NCBI RefSeq assembly: GCF_029910215.1
Contig: NZ_CP110395.1
Coordinates: 4,278,001 to 4,342,000, forward strand
DNA length: 64,000 nucleotides
Reading direction: 5' to 3'
From: Paraburkholderia sp. D15
GTDB taxonomy: Bacteria > Pseudomonadota > Gammaproteobacteria > Burkholderiales > Burkholderiaceae
A program made the translations under genes and the position numbers. Shown one piece after another: positions 46,143 through 55,233 of the stretch. Below the pieces are notes generated by a model. The model worked only from the letters and a program-made list of their open reading frames with translations. It searched no databases and was not told the DNA's origin. The first letter of the stretch is position 1, and each line of letters starts with the position of its first letter.

Positions 46143-46739
46143 GTGACACAGCGATGCAACTGGGCGTCGAGCGAAGCGCTCGCACACTACCACGACACGG
46201 AATGGGGCGTCCCTTCGCGCGACGACCCGCATCTGTTCGAGATGCTGATACTCGAAGGCGCACAAGCCGGTCTTTCCTGGTCGACGATTCTGAATAAACG
46301 GGCCGGCTACCGGCGCGCGTTCGCCAACTTCGACATCGACAAGGTCGCGCGCTTCACGCCGAAACGGATCGATGCGCTGGTCACGGACGAAGGCATCGTG
46401 CGTCATCGCGGCAAGATCGAGGCGGCGGTCACGAACGCGCGCGCCGTGCGGCAGATTCAGGCCGAACACGGCTCGCTGGCGAACTTCGTGTGGTCGTTCG
46501 TCGACCAGACGCCGATCCAGAACGATTGGACGTCGTACACGCAGGCGCCGGCGTCGACCGAGATATCGGACGCGCTCAGCAAGGCGCTCAAAGGCTATGG
46601 CTGCAAGTTCGTCGGCTCGACGATCTGCTATGCGTTCATGCAGGCGGTCGGCATGGTCAACGATCACGAAACCGGCTGCATGTGCCGTGCGCAGTGCGCG
46701 GCGCTGGGCAAGAAAGGACGCGACCGCAAGGCAGGTTGA
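46143..46739 (+). CDS. tag: DNA-3-methyladenine glycosylase I
   Basis: Tag removes 3-methyladenine from DNA. The 198-residue product has the family start RCNWA, HYHDTEWGVP, QAGLSWSTILNKR and the zinc-binding residues Cys near 5 and His/Cys in DHETGCMCR. The start codon is GTG (46143). It lies divergently from the BadF-type gene. Confidence 0.93.
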   Translation: MTQRCNWASSEALAHYHDTEWGVPSRDDPHLFEMLILEGAQAGLSWSTILNKRAGYRRAFANFDIDKVARFTPKRIDALVTDEGIVRHRGKIEAAVTNARAVRQIQAEHGSLANFVWSFVDQTPIQNDWTSYTQAPASTEISDALSKALKGYGCKFVGSTICYAFMQAVGMVNDHETGCMCRAQCAALGKKGRDRKAG

Positions 46740-47042
46740 CGGCGCAGTGCGCCCCGAAAGCTATCCGGCAAAACGAGACTGCGCTTTTCACGCGGCTCGG
46801 TCGTTATACGTATAGAAGAGCGATGAAGATGGGATCGGGCGTCTGCCGTTGCTGGTGACGGCGGGCGATTGCGGATGGCTTCAGCGGCCGGGGTTATACG
46901 GCGAGCGCACCAAACCGGCGAATTGACACCTTTTCGCCACGTTAGTCGACGCTTGGTAAAACGCCACACGCCCGATACTGATCGTCATGCGCTCAAAGCT
47001 CAAACAACGAATAACCGCTGCGTAACGCGTGGGAGACCAACC
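46740..47042. other. Intergenic region, no feature seen
   Basis: 303 bp between tag and the next gene. No gene, hairpin with U tract or clear promoter was recognised. Confidence 0.5.
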
Positions 47043-47468
47043 ATGAAAACGCTTAGCTTCCTGACGCATCAGGATATTTTCGACCAGGCCGTCAGCCATC
47101 TGCTGGGCCAGAAACGCGCGGCGCTGCTGCCGCGCGGCGGCGGCGCCTACCGCGGCTATTGCGGCGGCTGTCCGGTCGGCAGTTTCATCAAACCGCGCGA
47201 CTACATGACCGCGATGGAAGGCATCCCCGTGCGCTACATCGGCAAAACGCCGGTGCAGGTGCCGTCCTATATGGATGTCGGTATCGCCGCGCTGAAGAAA
47301 GCGCTATTGCGCGCGCGCATCAACGTGTACGACCCCGCCACCGTCGATCTGCTCAGTTGCCTGCAAAACGTGCACGACGTATTCGGCACGTGGGAATGGC
47401 ACGAGCGGCTGACTTCGATCGCCCGGCAATTCGGCTTGTCCGCCGAACGGCTGAAGACCGCGGCGTAG
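47043..47468 (+). CDS. Uncharacterised protein
   Basis: A 141-residue product with no recognised family. It has no signal peptide or membrane segment. Notable segments are GGGAYRGYCGGCPVGSFIKP (CxxC) and an aromatic stretch GTWEWHERL. A GGGAG site lies 8 nt before the ATG at 47043. Codon use and GC match the surroundings, so it is probably a real gene. Confidence 0.65.
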   Translation: MKTLSFLTHQDIFDQAVSHLLGQKRAALLPRGGGAYRGYCGGCPVGSFIKPRDYMTAMEGIPVRYIGKTPVQVPSYMDVGIAALKKALLRARINVYDPATVDLLSCLQNVHDVFGTWEWHERLTSIARQFGLSAERLKTAA

Positions 47469-47536
47469 TTTCGCGCCGGGTTCGTGACGGGCGTCCGCAA
47501 AACGGCGACGCCCTAAAAAACCACCCCAAAAAGCAA

Positions 47537-47575
47537 AACGGCGATGTGGCTTCTTTCGAAGCTCACACCGCCGTT
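47537..47575 (-). terminator. Terminator after rpsU
   Basis: A long imperfect stem (AACGGCGGTGTGAGCTTC pairing with GAAGCCACATCGCCGTT, minus strand) is followed by TTGCTTTTTGG. It lies 23 bp beyond the rpsU stop. Confidence 0.7.
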
Positions 47576-47597
47576 CGGCCGTGCTGAAAAAGCGTGC

Positions 47598-47810
47598 TTA
47601 GTGCAGCTTCTTCGGCAGCATCTGGCTGCGCAGGCGCTTGTGCAGGCGCTTCACAGCAGCAGCCTTCTTGCGCTTACGTGCCGTGGTCGGCTTTTCGTAC
47701 GATTGGCGCTCACGCAGTTCAGCGATCAGGCCATTCTTTTCGATTGCGCGACGAAAGCGGCGGATCGCCACTTCGAACGGCTCGTTTTCCTTCAGAAGAA
47801 TCGTCGTCAT
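47598..47810 (-). CDS. rpsU: 30S ribosomal protein S21
   Basis: S21 binds the 3' region of 16S rRNA in the small ribosomal subunit. The 70-residue basic product has the family start [20 protein letters not shown] and a Lys/Arg-rich C-terminal half. An AGGAAT site precedes the ATG. Confidence 0.97.
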   Translation of the reverse strand: MTTILLKENEPFEVAIRRFRRAIEKNGLIAELRERQSYEKPTTARKRKKAAAVKRLHKRLRSQMLPKKLH

Positions 47811-48174
47811 GTAATTCCTAAATCAATCACTTGATACGGGTTTAATTGCGTGGCGGTATTGCCGCTCACGCGCCGGCCCTCCGGTCGTTTCAATGCATGG
47901 CCAGTAACAGGCAAACGCGGGTGGAACCCGGCCAAACCACGATTGAAACGGAGGCAAAGCGGCCACGGAGGCCGGAAAAGAGAGGTGGGGAGTTCACCGC
48001 CGAACGCGGACAGACGTAATGCGAAAAGCCGCGTCTGTTGCCGTTTCGCCAACCGTTCATCAACGAACAAACGTTAACGAAACAGGCAAAGATCTCAATT
48101 CACTCCCGATGATATCAGGAAACTCCCCATCCTACCAGGGGTTTAGCGTATACGCCAGGCCATCCGGCGGGCGT
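47811..48174. other. rpsU upstream region
   Basis: 364 bp between rpsU and the aldo/keto reductase stop. No further gene was seen. It must contain the rpsU promoter, which could not be placed. Confidence 0.45.
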
Positions 48175-49116
48175 TCAGGCGCTTGCCTCGTCCAGTTCGC
48201 GCAGGTCGGCGCCCGTCAGCATCAGATGGACCGCCGCGGCGAGACTTTTCAGCTGTTCGACCGAGGTGGCGCTGGCAATCGGGGCCGTAACGCTCGGCCG
48301 CGCGATCAACCACGCCAGCGCGACGGTGGCCGGCGTACTGCCGTGCTGGTCGGCGACCCGATCGAGCGCGCCGAGAATGCGCAAACCGCGCTCGTCCAGA
48401 TATTTCTCGACCCGCCCGCCGCGCACCTTGTTGGCCAGATCCGCCTTCGAACGGTATTTGCCCGAGAGGAAACCGCTGGCGAGGCTGTAATAGACGACCA
48501 CGCCAAGCTGCTCGGCAAGCGCGACCGGTTCGACGTCGCTTTCATAGGCAGCGCGGTCGTACAGGTTGTACTCGGGCTGGAGAATCTGATATTCCGGCAA
48601 GCCATGCTGACGGGACACTTTCAGCGCTTCCTCGATCCGCGCGCCACGATAGTTCGACGCGCCGATCACCCGCACCTTGCCGGCCTCGATCAGCTTCTGA
48701 TACGCGCCGAGCGTTTCGGTGAGCGGCGTGGCGCTGTCGTCGTCGTGAGAAAAGTAGATGTCGAGGTAATCGGTTTGCAGGCGCCGTAGCGAATCGTCGA
48801 CCGCCGCCTGAATATTCGCCGCCGACAACCCCAGCCGCTGCGGATGCTTCGACACCTTGGTCGCCAGCACGATCTGGTCGCGCTTGCCGCTGCGCCGCAA
48901 CCATTTGCCGATGATGGTCTCCGACTCGCCGCCCTGGTTGCCCGGCACCCACGCGGAGTAGACGTCGGCGGTATCGATAAAGTCGAGGCCGGCATCGACG
49001 AACGCATCCAGTATGGAAAACGACGTCGCTTCATCCGCGGTCCAGCCGAAAACATTGCCACCGAACATAAGCGGCGCGACCTGTAATTCGGAGCGTCCAA
49101 TCTTGCGTTTTTGCAT
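48175..49116 (-). CDS. Aldo/keto reductase
   Basis: An NADPH-dependent oxidoreductase of 313 residues, TIM-barrel fold. The catalytic residues are in FIDTADVYS (Asp, Tyr), LATKVSK (Lys) and DIYFSHDDD (His). The start at 49116 gives MQKRKIGRSELQV, the usual family beginning; the longer upstream frame is unsupported. It is close to YghZ/AKR subfamilies of general detoxification. It diverges from fliC. Confidence 0.9.
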   Translation of the reverse strand: MQKRKIGRSELQVAPLMFGGNVFGWTADEATSFSILDAFVDAGLDFIDTADVYSAWVPGNQGGESETIIGKWLRRSGKRDQIVLATKVSKHPQRLGLSAANIQAAVDDSLRRLQTDYLDIYFSHDDDSATPLTETLGAYQKLIEAGKVRVIGASNYRGARIEEALKVSRQHGLPEYQILQPEYNLYDRAAYESDVEPVALAEQLGVVVYYSLASGFLSGKYRSKADLANKVRGGRVEKYLDERGLRILGALDRVADQHGSTPATVALAWLIARPSVTAPIASATSVEQLKSLAAAVHLMLTGADLRELDEASA

Positions 49117-49269
49117 GATTTCTCCCGAGTTTGTTACGAGAAAAAACGAGAATACGCCCTCTTCCGGATCGCTGCAGCGAACCCGCCAAGCAAGGCTGCA
49201 CGGGGCTTCCAGCGATGTGTCCGGATACCGCGCAGGCAAAACAATTGGGAAGACTTTGAACAAAGTGCC

Positions 49270-49296
49270 TCAAGTTTTTTTTAGAGGGGCCGTCAA
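49270..49296 (+). promoter_or_regulatory. Sigma28 promoter for fliC
   Basis: TCAA, 15-nt spacer starting GTTTTTTTT, then GCCGTCAA. The -10 box ends 87 bp before the fliC ATG. It is the flagellin promoter and the clearest sigma28 example in the window together with that of flgKL. Confidence 0.75.
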
Positions 49297-49383
49297 CCTT
49301 CACTGAGGCGGCCAGCAATGAACGAGTGCTTCCGCCGATGCCAACGTGGCGTATTGGGCTCAAGGCTTATTTAGGAGATTTTC

Positions 49384-50532
49384 ATGCTCGGAATCAATAG
49401 CAACATCAACTCGCTGGTTGCACAGCAAAACCTTAATGGCTCGCAAAGCGCCCTCTCGCAAGCCATCACGCGTCTGTCCTCGGGCAAGCGCATCAACAGC
49501 GCGGCCGACGACGCAGCAGGTCTGGCGATCTCGACGCGTATGCAAACGCAGATCAACGGTCTGAATCAAGGCGTGTCGAACGCCAACGACGGCGTGTCGA
49601 TGATTCAAACCGCGTCGAGCGCACTGTCGTCGCTGACGTCCAGCCTGCAACGTATCCGTCAGCTGGCTGTGCAAGCTTCGACCGGTTCGCTGTCGTCGAG
49701 CGACCAGGCAGCTCTGCAACAGGAAGTTGCGGCACAAATCTCGGAAGTGAACCGTATCGCGTCGCAAACGACGTACAACGGCACGAACATTCTGGACGGC
49801 TCGGCTGGCAACGTCACGTTCCAGGTCGGCGCGAACGTCGGTCAGACGATCAGCCTGAACCTGAGCCAATCGATGTCGGCAGCGAAGATCGGTGGCGGCC
49901 TGGTGCAAACCGGTCAATCCGTCGGTTCGATCTCGGTCACGACGGACGCAAGCGGCAACTACACGTCGTCGGGCGCAGCGATCACCACGGTGAACGTTCT
50001 GTCGGACGGCAAGGGCGGCTACACGTTCACGGACCAGAACAACCAGGCCATCTCGTCGACGGCTGTTGGCAACATCTTCAGCAACGGTACGGCAGCAGGC
50101 ACGGGCACGGCAATCACCAACCTGACGCTGAGCACCACGCTGGCCACGTCGATGGGCACGACCGCAGGCAACGCGGCAACGGCAGCGATCGCTCAGATCA
50201 ACGCGATCAACACGCCGCCGACGGTCTCGGGCCTGAACATCAGCACGGTCACGGGCGCAAACCAGGCAATGGTGTCGATCGACAACGCACTGCAAACCGT
50301 CAACAACCTGCAAGCTTCGCTGGGTGCCGCGCAAAACCGCTTCACGGCAATCGCTACGTCGCAGCAAGCTGAGTCGACCGACCTGTCGTCGGCACAGTCG
50401 CAAATCACCGACGCTAACTTCGCGCAAGAAACGGCGAACCTGAGCAAGGCGCAAGTGCTGCAGCAAGCTGGTATCTCGGTGTTGGCGCAAGCTAACTCGA
50501 ACCCGCAGCAAGTTCTGAAGCTCCTCCAGTAA
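49384..50532 (+). CDS. fliC: Flagellin FliC
   Basis: FliC is the filament subunit. The 382-residue product has the conserved N-terminal D0/D1 region (INSNINSLVAQQNLNGSQSA by family; RLSSGKRINSAADDAAGLAI) and the C-terminal region (ETANLSKAQVLQQAGISVLA then QANSNPQQVLKLLQ). The central domain (about 170-280) is short and rich in Ser, Thr, Ala and Gly, so it offers many possible O-glycosylation sites. An AGGAG site precedes the ATG. Codon use looks optimised, as expected for an abundant protein. Confidence 0.97.
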   Translation: MLGINSNINSLVAQQNLNGSQSALSQAITRLSSGKRINSAADDAAGLAISTRMQTQINGLNQGVSNANDGVSMIQTASSALSSLTSSLQRIRQLAVQASTGSLSSSDQAALQQEVAAQISEVNRIASQTTYNGTNILDGSAGNVTFQVGANVGQTISLNLSQSMSAAKIGGGLVQTGQSVGSISVTTDASGNYTSSGAAITTVNVLSDGKGGYTFTDQNNQAISSTAVGNIFSNGTAAGTGTAITNLTLSTTLATSMGTTAGNAATAAIAQINAINTPPTVSGLNISTVTGANQAMVSIDNALQTVNNLQASLGAAQNRFTAIATSQQAESTDLSSAQSQITDANFAQETANLSKAQVLQQAGISVLAQANSNPQQVLKLLQ

Positions 50533-50547
50533 GAGCTTGATGTAGGA

Positions 50548-50592
50548 CCGGCGGTGTAGCGTCGCACGCTTCACGCGACGCCGCACCGCCGG
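50548..50592 (+). terminator. Terminator-like hairpin after fliC
   Basis: A long stem (CCGGCGGTG pairing with CACCGCCGG, extended by GCGTCGC/GCGACGC) starts 15 bp after the fliC stop and is followed by GTTTC. It would limit read-through into fliD. A separate 16-bp palindrome GGGAGGCATGCCTCCC lies at 50605-50620. Confidence 0.65.
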
Positions 50593-50698
50593 GTTTCACG
50601 CAACGGGAGGCATGCCTCCCGATGTGCATTTGCAACACCCGATGCTGTAGCATCGCGCACTGCCCTAATTCAGATTTCCAGACGCCCGGAGCCTCCGC

Positions 50699-52204
50699 AT
50701 GTCCTCGATCTCAACCACGTCCTCCCAGGCATCCGCCAATTCCGCGTTGCAGTCGGCTGCACAGTCGATCATCAGCGGATCGACGGGGAATACGTCGATG
50801 GACGTGTCGTCGCTCGTTACGGCACTCGTGAACGCCAAGACCGCGGGACAAGCCGCGGCGCTGTCGGCGCAACAAACCACCGACAACACCCAGCTGTCCG
50901 CGTACGGCGCATTGAGCGCGGCGCTGAGCGCGCTGCAGTCCGGCATCGCCGGTCTCGCGAGCGGCTCGACGCTGTCCACCTTCACGGCCAGCGCGACCGG
51001 CTCCGGCCTCAGCGCGACGGCCGGCAAGGGCGCGGTGGCCAACAGCTACACGGTCGCGGTGCAACAGATCGCGAGCTCGCAGTCGTTGACGTCGTCGGCC
51101 TTCGGCGCGACCGCGCAACTGGGCACCGGCACGCTGAGCATTTCGCTCGGCGGCACGTCGATGAACGTGAGCATCGACAGCACGAACAACACGCTGTCCG
51201 GCATCGCCTCGGCGATCAACTCGGCGAGCGGCAACCCCGGCGTCACGGCGACCGTCGTGACCGGCACGGACGGCGCCCACCTGGTGCTGCGCTCGGCGAA
51301 CAGCGGCGCGGCCAACACGATCAACGTATCGGTCAACGCCACCAGCGACAACGGCCTGTCGAGCCTCGGCGTGACGTCGACGGCCAGCACCACCGGCGGC
51401 CAATCGAGCATTACGTCGGCCAATTCGAGCAACGCGTGGTCGCAGAGCAGCTACGCGCAGGACGCCGAATTCACGGTCGGCGGCGTCGCCGCGACCAGCG
51501 CCAGCAACGCCGTGACGACCGCGATCTCGGGCGTCACGATGACGCTGTCGGCGGCCTCCGTCGGCACCACGCAGACGCTGAACGTCACCTCGGACACGAC
51601 CTCGCAGGCCACCGCGATCAACAACTTCGTGAGCCTGTACAACACCGTCGTCACGACGATGTCCACGCTCACGTCGTATAACTCGTCCTCGTCGTCGCAA
51701 GGTCCGCTGCTGGGCGACTCGACGCTGATGACGATCCAGAACGCGCTGGCGACGATCGTCGGCGGCGCGGTCGGCTCGGGCAGCACGGGCACCACGCTCG
51801 CGTCGATCGGCATCACGCTGAAGGACGATCCGGCGGACGGCACGATGGTGGTGGACAACACGGCGCTGACCACGGCGCTGACGGCGAACCCGGCAACGGT
51901 CGCCTCGCTGTTCAACCCGACCAACGGCATCGCCGAGCAGTTGAACGCCAGCATCACGAATTTCACGCAAACCGGCGGTATCATCGACACGCGCGACACC
52001 GCGCTGAATACCGACCTCAAGAGCGTCGCGTCGCAGCAAAGCGCGCTCGCCGACTACACGGCGCAATTGACGAGCCAGTATCAGGCGCAGTTCACCGCGC
52101 TGAACACGTTGATGGCGACCGCAAACAGCAACTCGCAATACCTGACCGCACTGTTCGGCGGCGCCAACAGCGCGGGTGCGCTGGCCAGCGCCAACAACAC
52201 GTAA
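50699..52204 (+). CDS. fliD: Flagellar filament cap protein FliD
   Basis: FliD caps the filament and inserts flagellin. The 501-residue product has the FliD N-terminal region (TSMDVSSLVTALVNAKTAGQ) and the C-terminal block (DPADGTMVVDNTALTTALTA, then ALADYTAQLTSQYQAQFTAL). The Ser/Thr-rich middle is the cap domain. It is followed by fliT after 48 bp. Confidence 0.95.
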   Translation: MSSISTTSSQASANSALQSAAQSIISGSTGNTSMDVSSLVTALVNAKTAGQAAALSAQQTTDNTQLSAYGALSAALSALQSGIAGLASGSTLSTFTASATGSGLSATAGKGAVANSYTVAVQQIASSQSLTSSAFGATAQLGTGTLSISLGGTSMNVSIDSTNNTLSGIASAINSASGNPGVTATVVTGTDGAHLVLRSANSGAANTINVSVNATSDNGLSSLGVTSTASTTGGQSSITSANSSNAWSQSSYAQDAEFTVGGVAATSASNAVTTAISGVTMTLSAASVGTTQTLNVTSDTTSQATAINNFVSLYNTVVTTMSTLTSYNSSSSSQGPLLGDSTLMTIQNALATIVGGAVGSGSTGTTLASIGITLKDDPADGTMVVDNTALTTALTANPATVASLFNPTNGIAEQLNASITNFTQTGGIIDTRDTALNTDLKSVASQQSALADYTAQLTSQYQAQFTALNTLMATANSNSQYLTALFGGANSAGALASANNT

Positions 52205-52252
52205 GCGGTCCTCGCCGTAACGAACTTGCCGTAAAGAAAGGAAGTACACGCC

Positions 52253-52552
52253 ATGAACCAGACGGAACTGGTCGACCGCCTGCTGTCGATGACGCAGGAA
52301 ATCGCACAGGCGGCATCGCTCGCCGACTGGCCGACGGCGGCTCGTCTGACCGACGAGCGTTCGCCGCTGCTGATGTCGCTGGTCGCCGAGCAGGAACCGG
52401 CCGCGCTGGAGAAGATCCGCCAGATCCAGGCAATGGACGCGGCATTGCTCGCCGACGCCGAAACGACCCAGAACGAACTGCATATCGAGTTCGAAGCAGC
52501 CATGGGCCGTGCGCGCGCCGCCGGCGAATACCAGCGCATGGCGCGCCTGTAA
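52253..52552 (+). CDS. fliT: Flagellar chaperone FliT
   Basis: FliT-like proteins chaperone FliD and may bind FlhC. The 99-residue helical product (LVDRLLSMTQEIAQAASLAD, then WPTAARLTDERSPLLMSL) fits the FliT family in size and position right after fliD. Sequence conservation in this family is low, so the call depends on context. An AAAGGAAG site precedes the ATG. Confidence 0.82.
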   Translation: MNQTELVDRLLSMTQEIAQAASLADWPTAARLTDERSPLLMSLVAEQEPAALEKIRQIQAMDAALLADAETTQNELHIEFEAAMGRARAAGEYQRMARL

Positions 52553-52666
52553 GCACGCACGAACACGGCGCTGCTCCGAACGGCCCGCACCGCGCGGGTC
52601 GCCGGGCGCAGCGCTAAACCAGACAATAAGAACTACGCGTCGAAGTGAGACGCGCTCGTTCCCTCG

Positions 52667-52689
52667 GCCCGCCTCGTGCGGGCTTTTTT
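52667..52689 (+). terminator. Intrinsic terminator of fliDT
   Basis: A 6-bp GCCCGC/GCGGGC stem with a 5-nt loop followed by TTTTTT. A second stem with a U tail (AGGCCGCC...GGCGGCCT, 52706-52743) follows at once, making a double stop. Confidence 0.85.
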
Positions 52690-52705
52690 CTTGTGCGCCC
52701 GTTTC

Positions 52706-52743
52706 AGGCCGCCCCGGCCATACGCTAAACAGGCGGCCTTTTT
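52706..52743 (+). terminator. Second terminator before the GT41 gene
   Basis: An 8-bp perfect stem (AGGCCGCC / GGCGGCCT) with an 18-nt loop and TTTT tail. It lies 75 bp before the GT41 gene, which therefore probably has its own promoter. Confidence 0.6.
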
Positions 52744-52817
52744 CCCGTCATCTCCGCGCATCGGAAACGGCCGCGCCGCCGCACAATTTCCGTCATAGAC
52801 CATTCTGCGCTGAGACC

Positions 52818-55166
52818 ATGACTCTCCTTCACGAGCAGCTGACCGCTGAGCCCTTGACCCCCGAACAGCAATTCGAGCAGGACATCCTGCTGGTGCTGCA
52901 GACGGCGCTCGACCATCACCACAAGGGCGAACTGGACGACGCGCAAGCGCTGTATCAGGCGATCCTCGACGCGAAACCCAATCACGTCGACGTGCAATAC
53001 AACCTCGGCGTGCTGTTCGTGCAGCGCAAGGAGCCGGCCGCCGCGCTGCCGTATCTGGAGGCCGTGCTGGGCGCGGATCCGAACAACGGCCAGTACTGGG
53101 TCGCCTACATCAACGCGCTGATCGACGCCGAGCAGATTCCCGCCGCGTGGCTCGCGCTGGAGATGGGGCAGCAACGCGGCCTGAACGGCCCGGCGGTCAA
53201 CGGTCTGATCACGCGGATGGCGAACGACGGCGTCTCGCTGCCCACCTCCGCGGTCGATCAAGGCATGACGTTCTCCGTCGCCACCGAATCGGCCGAGGTC
53301 ACGCCGCCGGCGGAAGAAGACAAAGCCTCGCTGGCCGACAACCGACGCCCGACGCCGCAGGAAATCAACCGCTTCGCGGCGCTGTTCAACAAAGGCAACA
53401 CCACCGCCGCGATCAAGCTCGCCACCGACCTGACCGAGCGCTTCCCGCTTCACGGCCAGTCCTGGCGTTCGCTGGGCATCGCGCTGCATCGCGACGGCCA
53501 GTACATCGCGGCGATCGAACCGCTGCGCACCGCGATCAAGCTCGGCTCGGACGATGTCGAAGCCCGCAACGCGCTCGCCGACCTGCTGCGTCTGACCGGC
53601 CAGCAGGAACTCGGCGAAGCGGTCAGCCGCGAGCTGATCGCGCTGCATCCGGAATACGCCGAAGGCCACCGCGTGCTGGGCCTCACGCTCGCCGCACTGG
53701 GCCGTCATCGCGAAGGGATCGTTTCGTGCCGGCGCGCCGCCGAACTGTCGCCGAACTATCACGAGTCGCACGGCACGTTAGGCGTGGTGCTGCTCGACCA
53801 GGGCGCCGCGCTGGAAGCCGCTTTTTCGCTGCGCCGCGCGATCGAACTGGAGCCGAAGAACTCGCTGAACCGCAGTAATCTGCTGTTCTGCCTCGCTCAC
53901 GATCCGAACATCGATACCGCCGAAATCTTCGCCGAACACCGCAAGTTCTCGAAGATGTACGAAGCGCCGGTGCGCGCAAGCTGGCCGAAGCACACCAACA
54001 GCCGCACGCCGGGCCGCCGTCTGCGAATCGGCATCGTGTCGGGCGACTTGTACCGTCATGCCGTCTCGTCCTATCTGCTGCCGGTCATGGAACCGCTGTT
54101 CAACGACGAAAGCTTCACGCTGCACGTGTACTACAACCACGTCGCCGAAGACGATTACACGAACCGCTTCCGCAGCTATTCGCATCACTGGAACGTGGTG
54201 GCGGGCATGACGGACGATCAGCTCGCCGCGAAGATCCGCGAAGACAAGATCGACATCCTGCTCGACATGTCGGGCCACACCGGCCGCAACCGCCTGCAGA
54301 CGTTCGCGCGCAAACCCGCGCCGGTTCAGGCGAGCTGGATCGGCTATCCGGCGACGACCGGTCTCGATGCGATGGATTACTACCTGAGCGACCGCTTCTT
54401 CACGCCGCTCGGCGAGATCGAGAGCCAGTTCACCGAGAAGCTTGTGCATCTGGCCGCCATCGGTCCGTTCGAACCGGAAAAGGCGGCGCCGCCGGTCAAC
54501 ATCCTGCCCGCCATGCACAACGGCTACATCACGTTCGGCAGTTTCAACCGGCTGAACAAGCTGCGCGCGGACGTGATCGCGGTCTGGGCGCGTCTGCTGC
54601 GCGAGCTGCCGACGGCGCGCATGGTGCTCGGCTCGATTGCCGGCGACGAAGGCGAAACCACGCTGACCGAATGGTTCGCGAAGGAAGGCATCGCAAGCGA
54701 CCGCCTCAGCTTCCGCCCGCGCTCCACGCTACCGGTTTATCTGCAACAGCATTTCCAGGTGGACGTCTGTCTGGACACGTTCCCGTACGCCGGCTCGACG
54801 ACGGTCCTTAACTCGCTGTGGATGGGCGTGCCCACGCTGACGCTGGCCGGCAAGACCATGGCGAGCCGCGCGGCGGCCGCATGGCTGAGCCACACCGGTC
54901 TCGAATCGTTCGTCGCGAAGGATGCGGACGACTTCGTCGCCAAGGGCGTCGCGCTGGCCGCCGATATTCCCGCGCTGGCCGAGATCCGCACGGGCCTGCG
55001 CGATCGCTGCCGGCAGTCGCCGGTGTTTCATCCGGACGCGGTCGCCAGCAGCCTGTCGCGCGCGCTGCACACCATGTGGCAACGCTGGCGCGATGGCCTG
55101 CCGCCGGCCCCGTTCAGCGCGGACGACACGCAAGCCGCCGGCCATGCGCCGGAACACGCGGCGTAA
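52818..55166 (+). CDS. TPR O-GlcNAc-transferase-like glycosyltransferase (GT41)
   Basis: A cytosolic SPINDLY/OGT-type glycosyltransferase of 782 residues, likely to modify flagellin Ser/Thr. TPR repeats fill about residues 30-130 and 185-375 (for example HVDVQYNLGVLFVQRKEPAA). The GT41 domain follows, with LRIGIVSGDLYRHAVSSYLL, LDMSGHTGRNRLQTFARKPA, VQASWIGYPATTGLDAMDYY and DVCLDTFPYAGSTTVLNSLW. The ATG at 52818 is the first in frame after the double terminator. Its place after fliC-fliD-fliT and before sugar genes gives the role. I recall a homologue described in Burkholderia cenocepacia flagellin glycosylation (FlmQ); this is from memory. Confidence 0.87.
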   Translation: MTLLHEQLTAEPLTPEQQFEQDILLVLQTALDHHHKGELDDAQALYQAILDAKPNHVDVQYNLGVLFVQRKEPAAALPYLEAVLGADPNNGQYWVAYINALIDAEQIPAAWLALEMGQQRGLNGPAVNGLITRMANDGVSLPTSAVDQGMTFSVATESAEVTPPAEEDKASLADNRRPTPQEINRFAALFNKGNTTAAIKLATDLTERFPLHGQSWRSLGIALHRDGQYIAAIEPLRTAIKLGSDDVEARNALADLLRLTGQQELGEAVSRELIALHPEYAEGHRVLGLTLAALGRHREGIVSCRRAAELSPNYHESHGTLGVVLLDQGAALEAAFSLRRAIELEPKNSLNRSNLLFCLAHDPNIDTAEIFAEHRKFSKMYEAPVRASWPKHTNSRTPGRRLRIGIVSGDLYRHAVSSYLLPVMEPLFNDESFTLHVYYNHVAEDDYTNRFRSYSHHWNVVAGMTDDQLAAKIREDKIDILLDMSGHTGRNRLQTFARKPAPVQASWIGYPATTGLDAMDYYLSDRFFTPLGEIESQFTEKLVHLAAIGPFEPEKAAPPVNILPAMHNGYITFGSFNRLNKLRADVIAVWARLLRELPTARMVLGSIAGDEGETTLTEWFAKEGIASDRLSFRPRSTLPVYLQQHFQVDVCLDTFPYAGSTTVLNSLWMGVPTLTLAGKTMASRAAAAWLSHTGLESFVAKDADDFVAKGVALAADIPALAEIRTGLRDRCRQSPVFHPDAVASSLSRALHTMWQRWRDGLPPAPFSADDTQAAGHAPEHAA

Positions 55167-55233
55167 TAGCCGCAACCACAAGCCGCAACGACACCGGATC
55201 GCGACCGGACAACCAGACAGCTGCGAGGAAACC

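Noticed and set aside
52727..52752. TAAA-N14-CCCGTCAT before the GT41 gene as a sigma28 promoter
   Set aside because: The spacer is short, the -10 match poor, and it overlaps a terminator stem.
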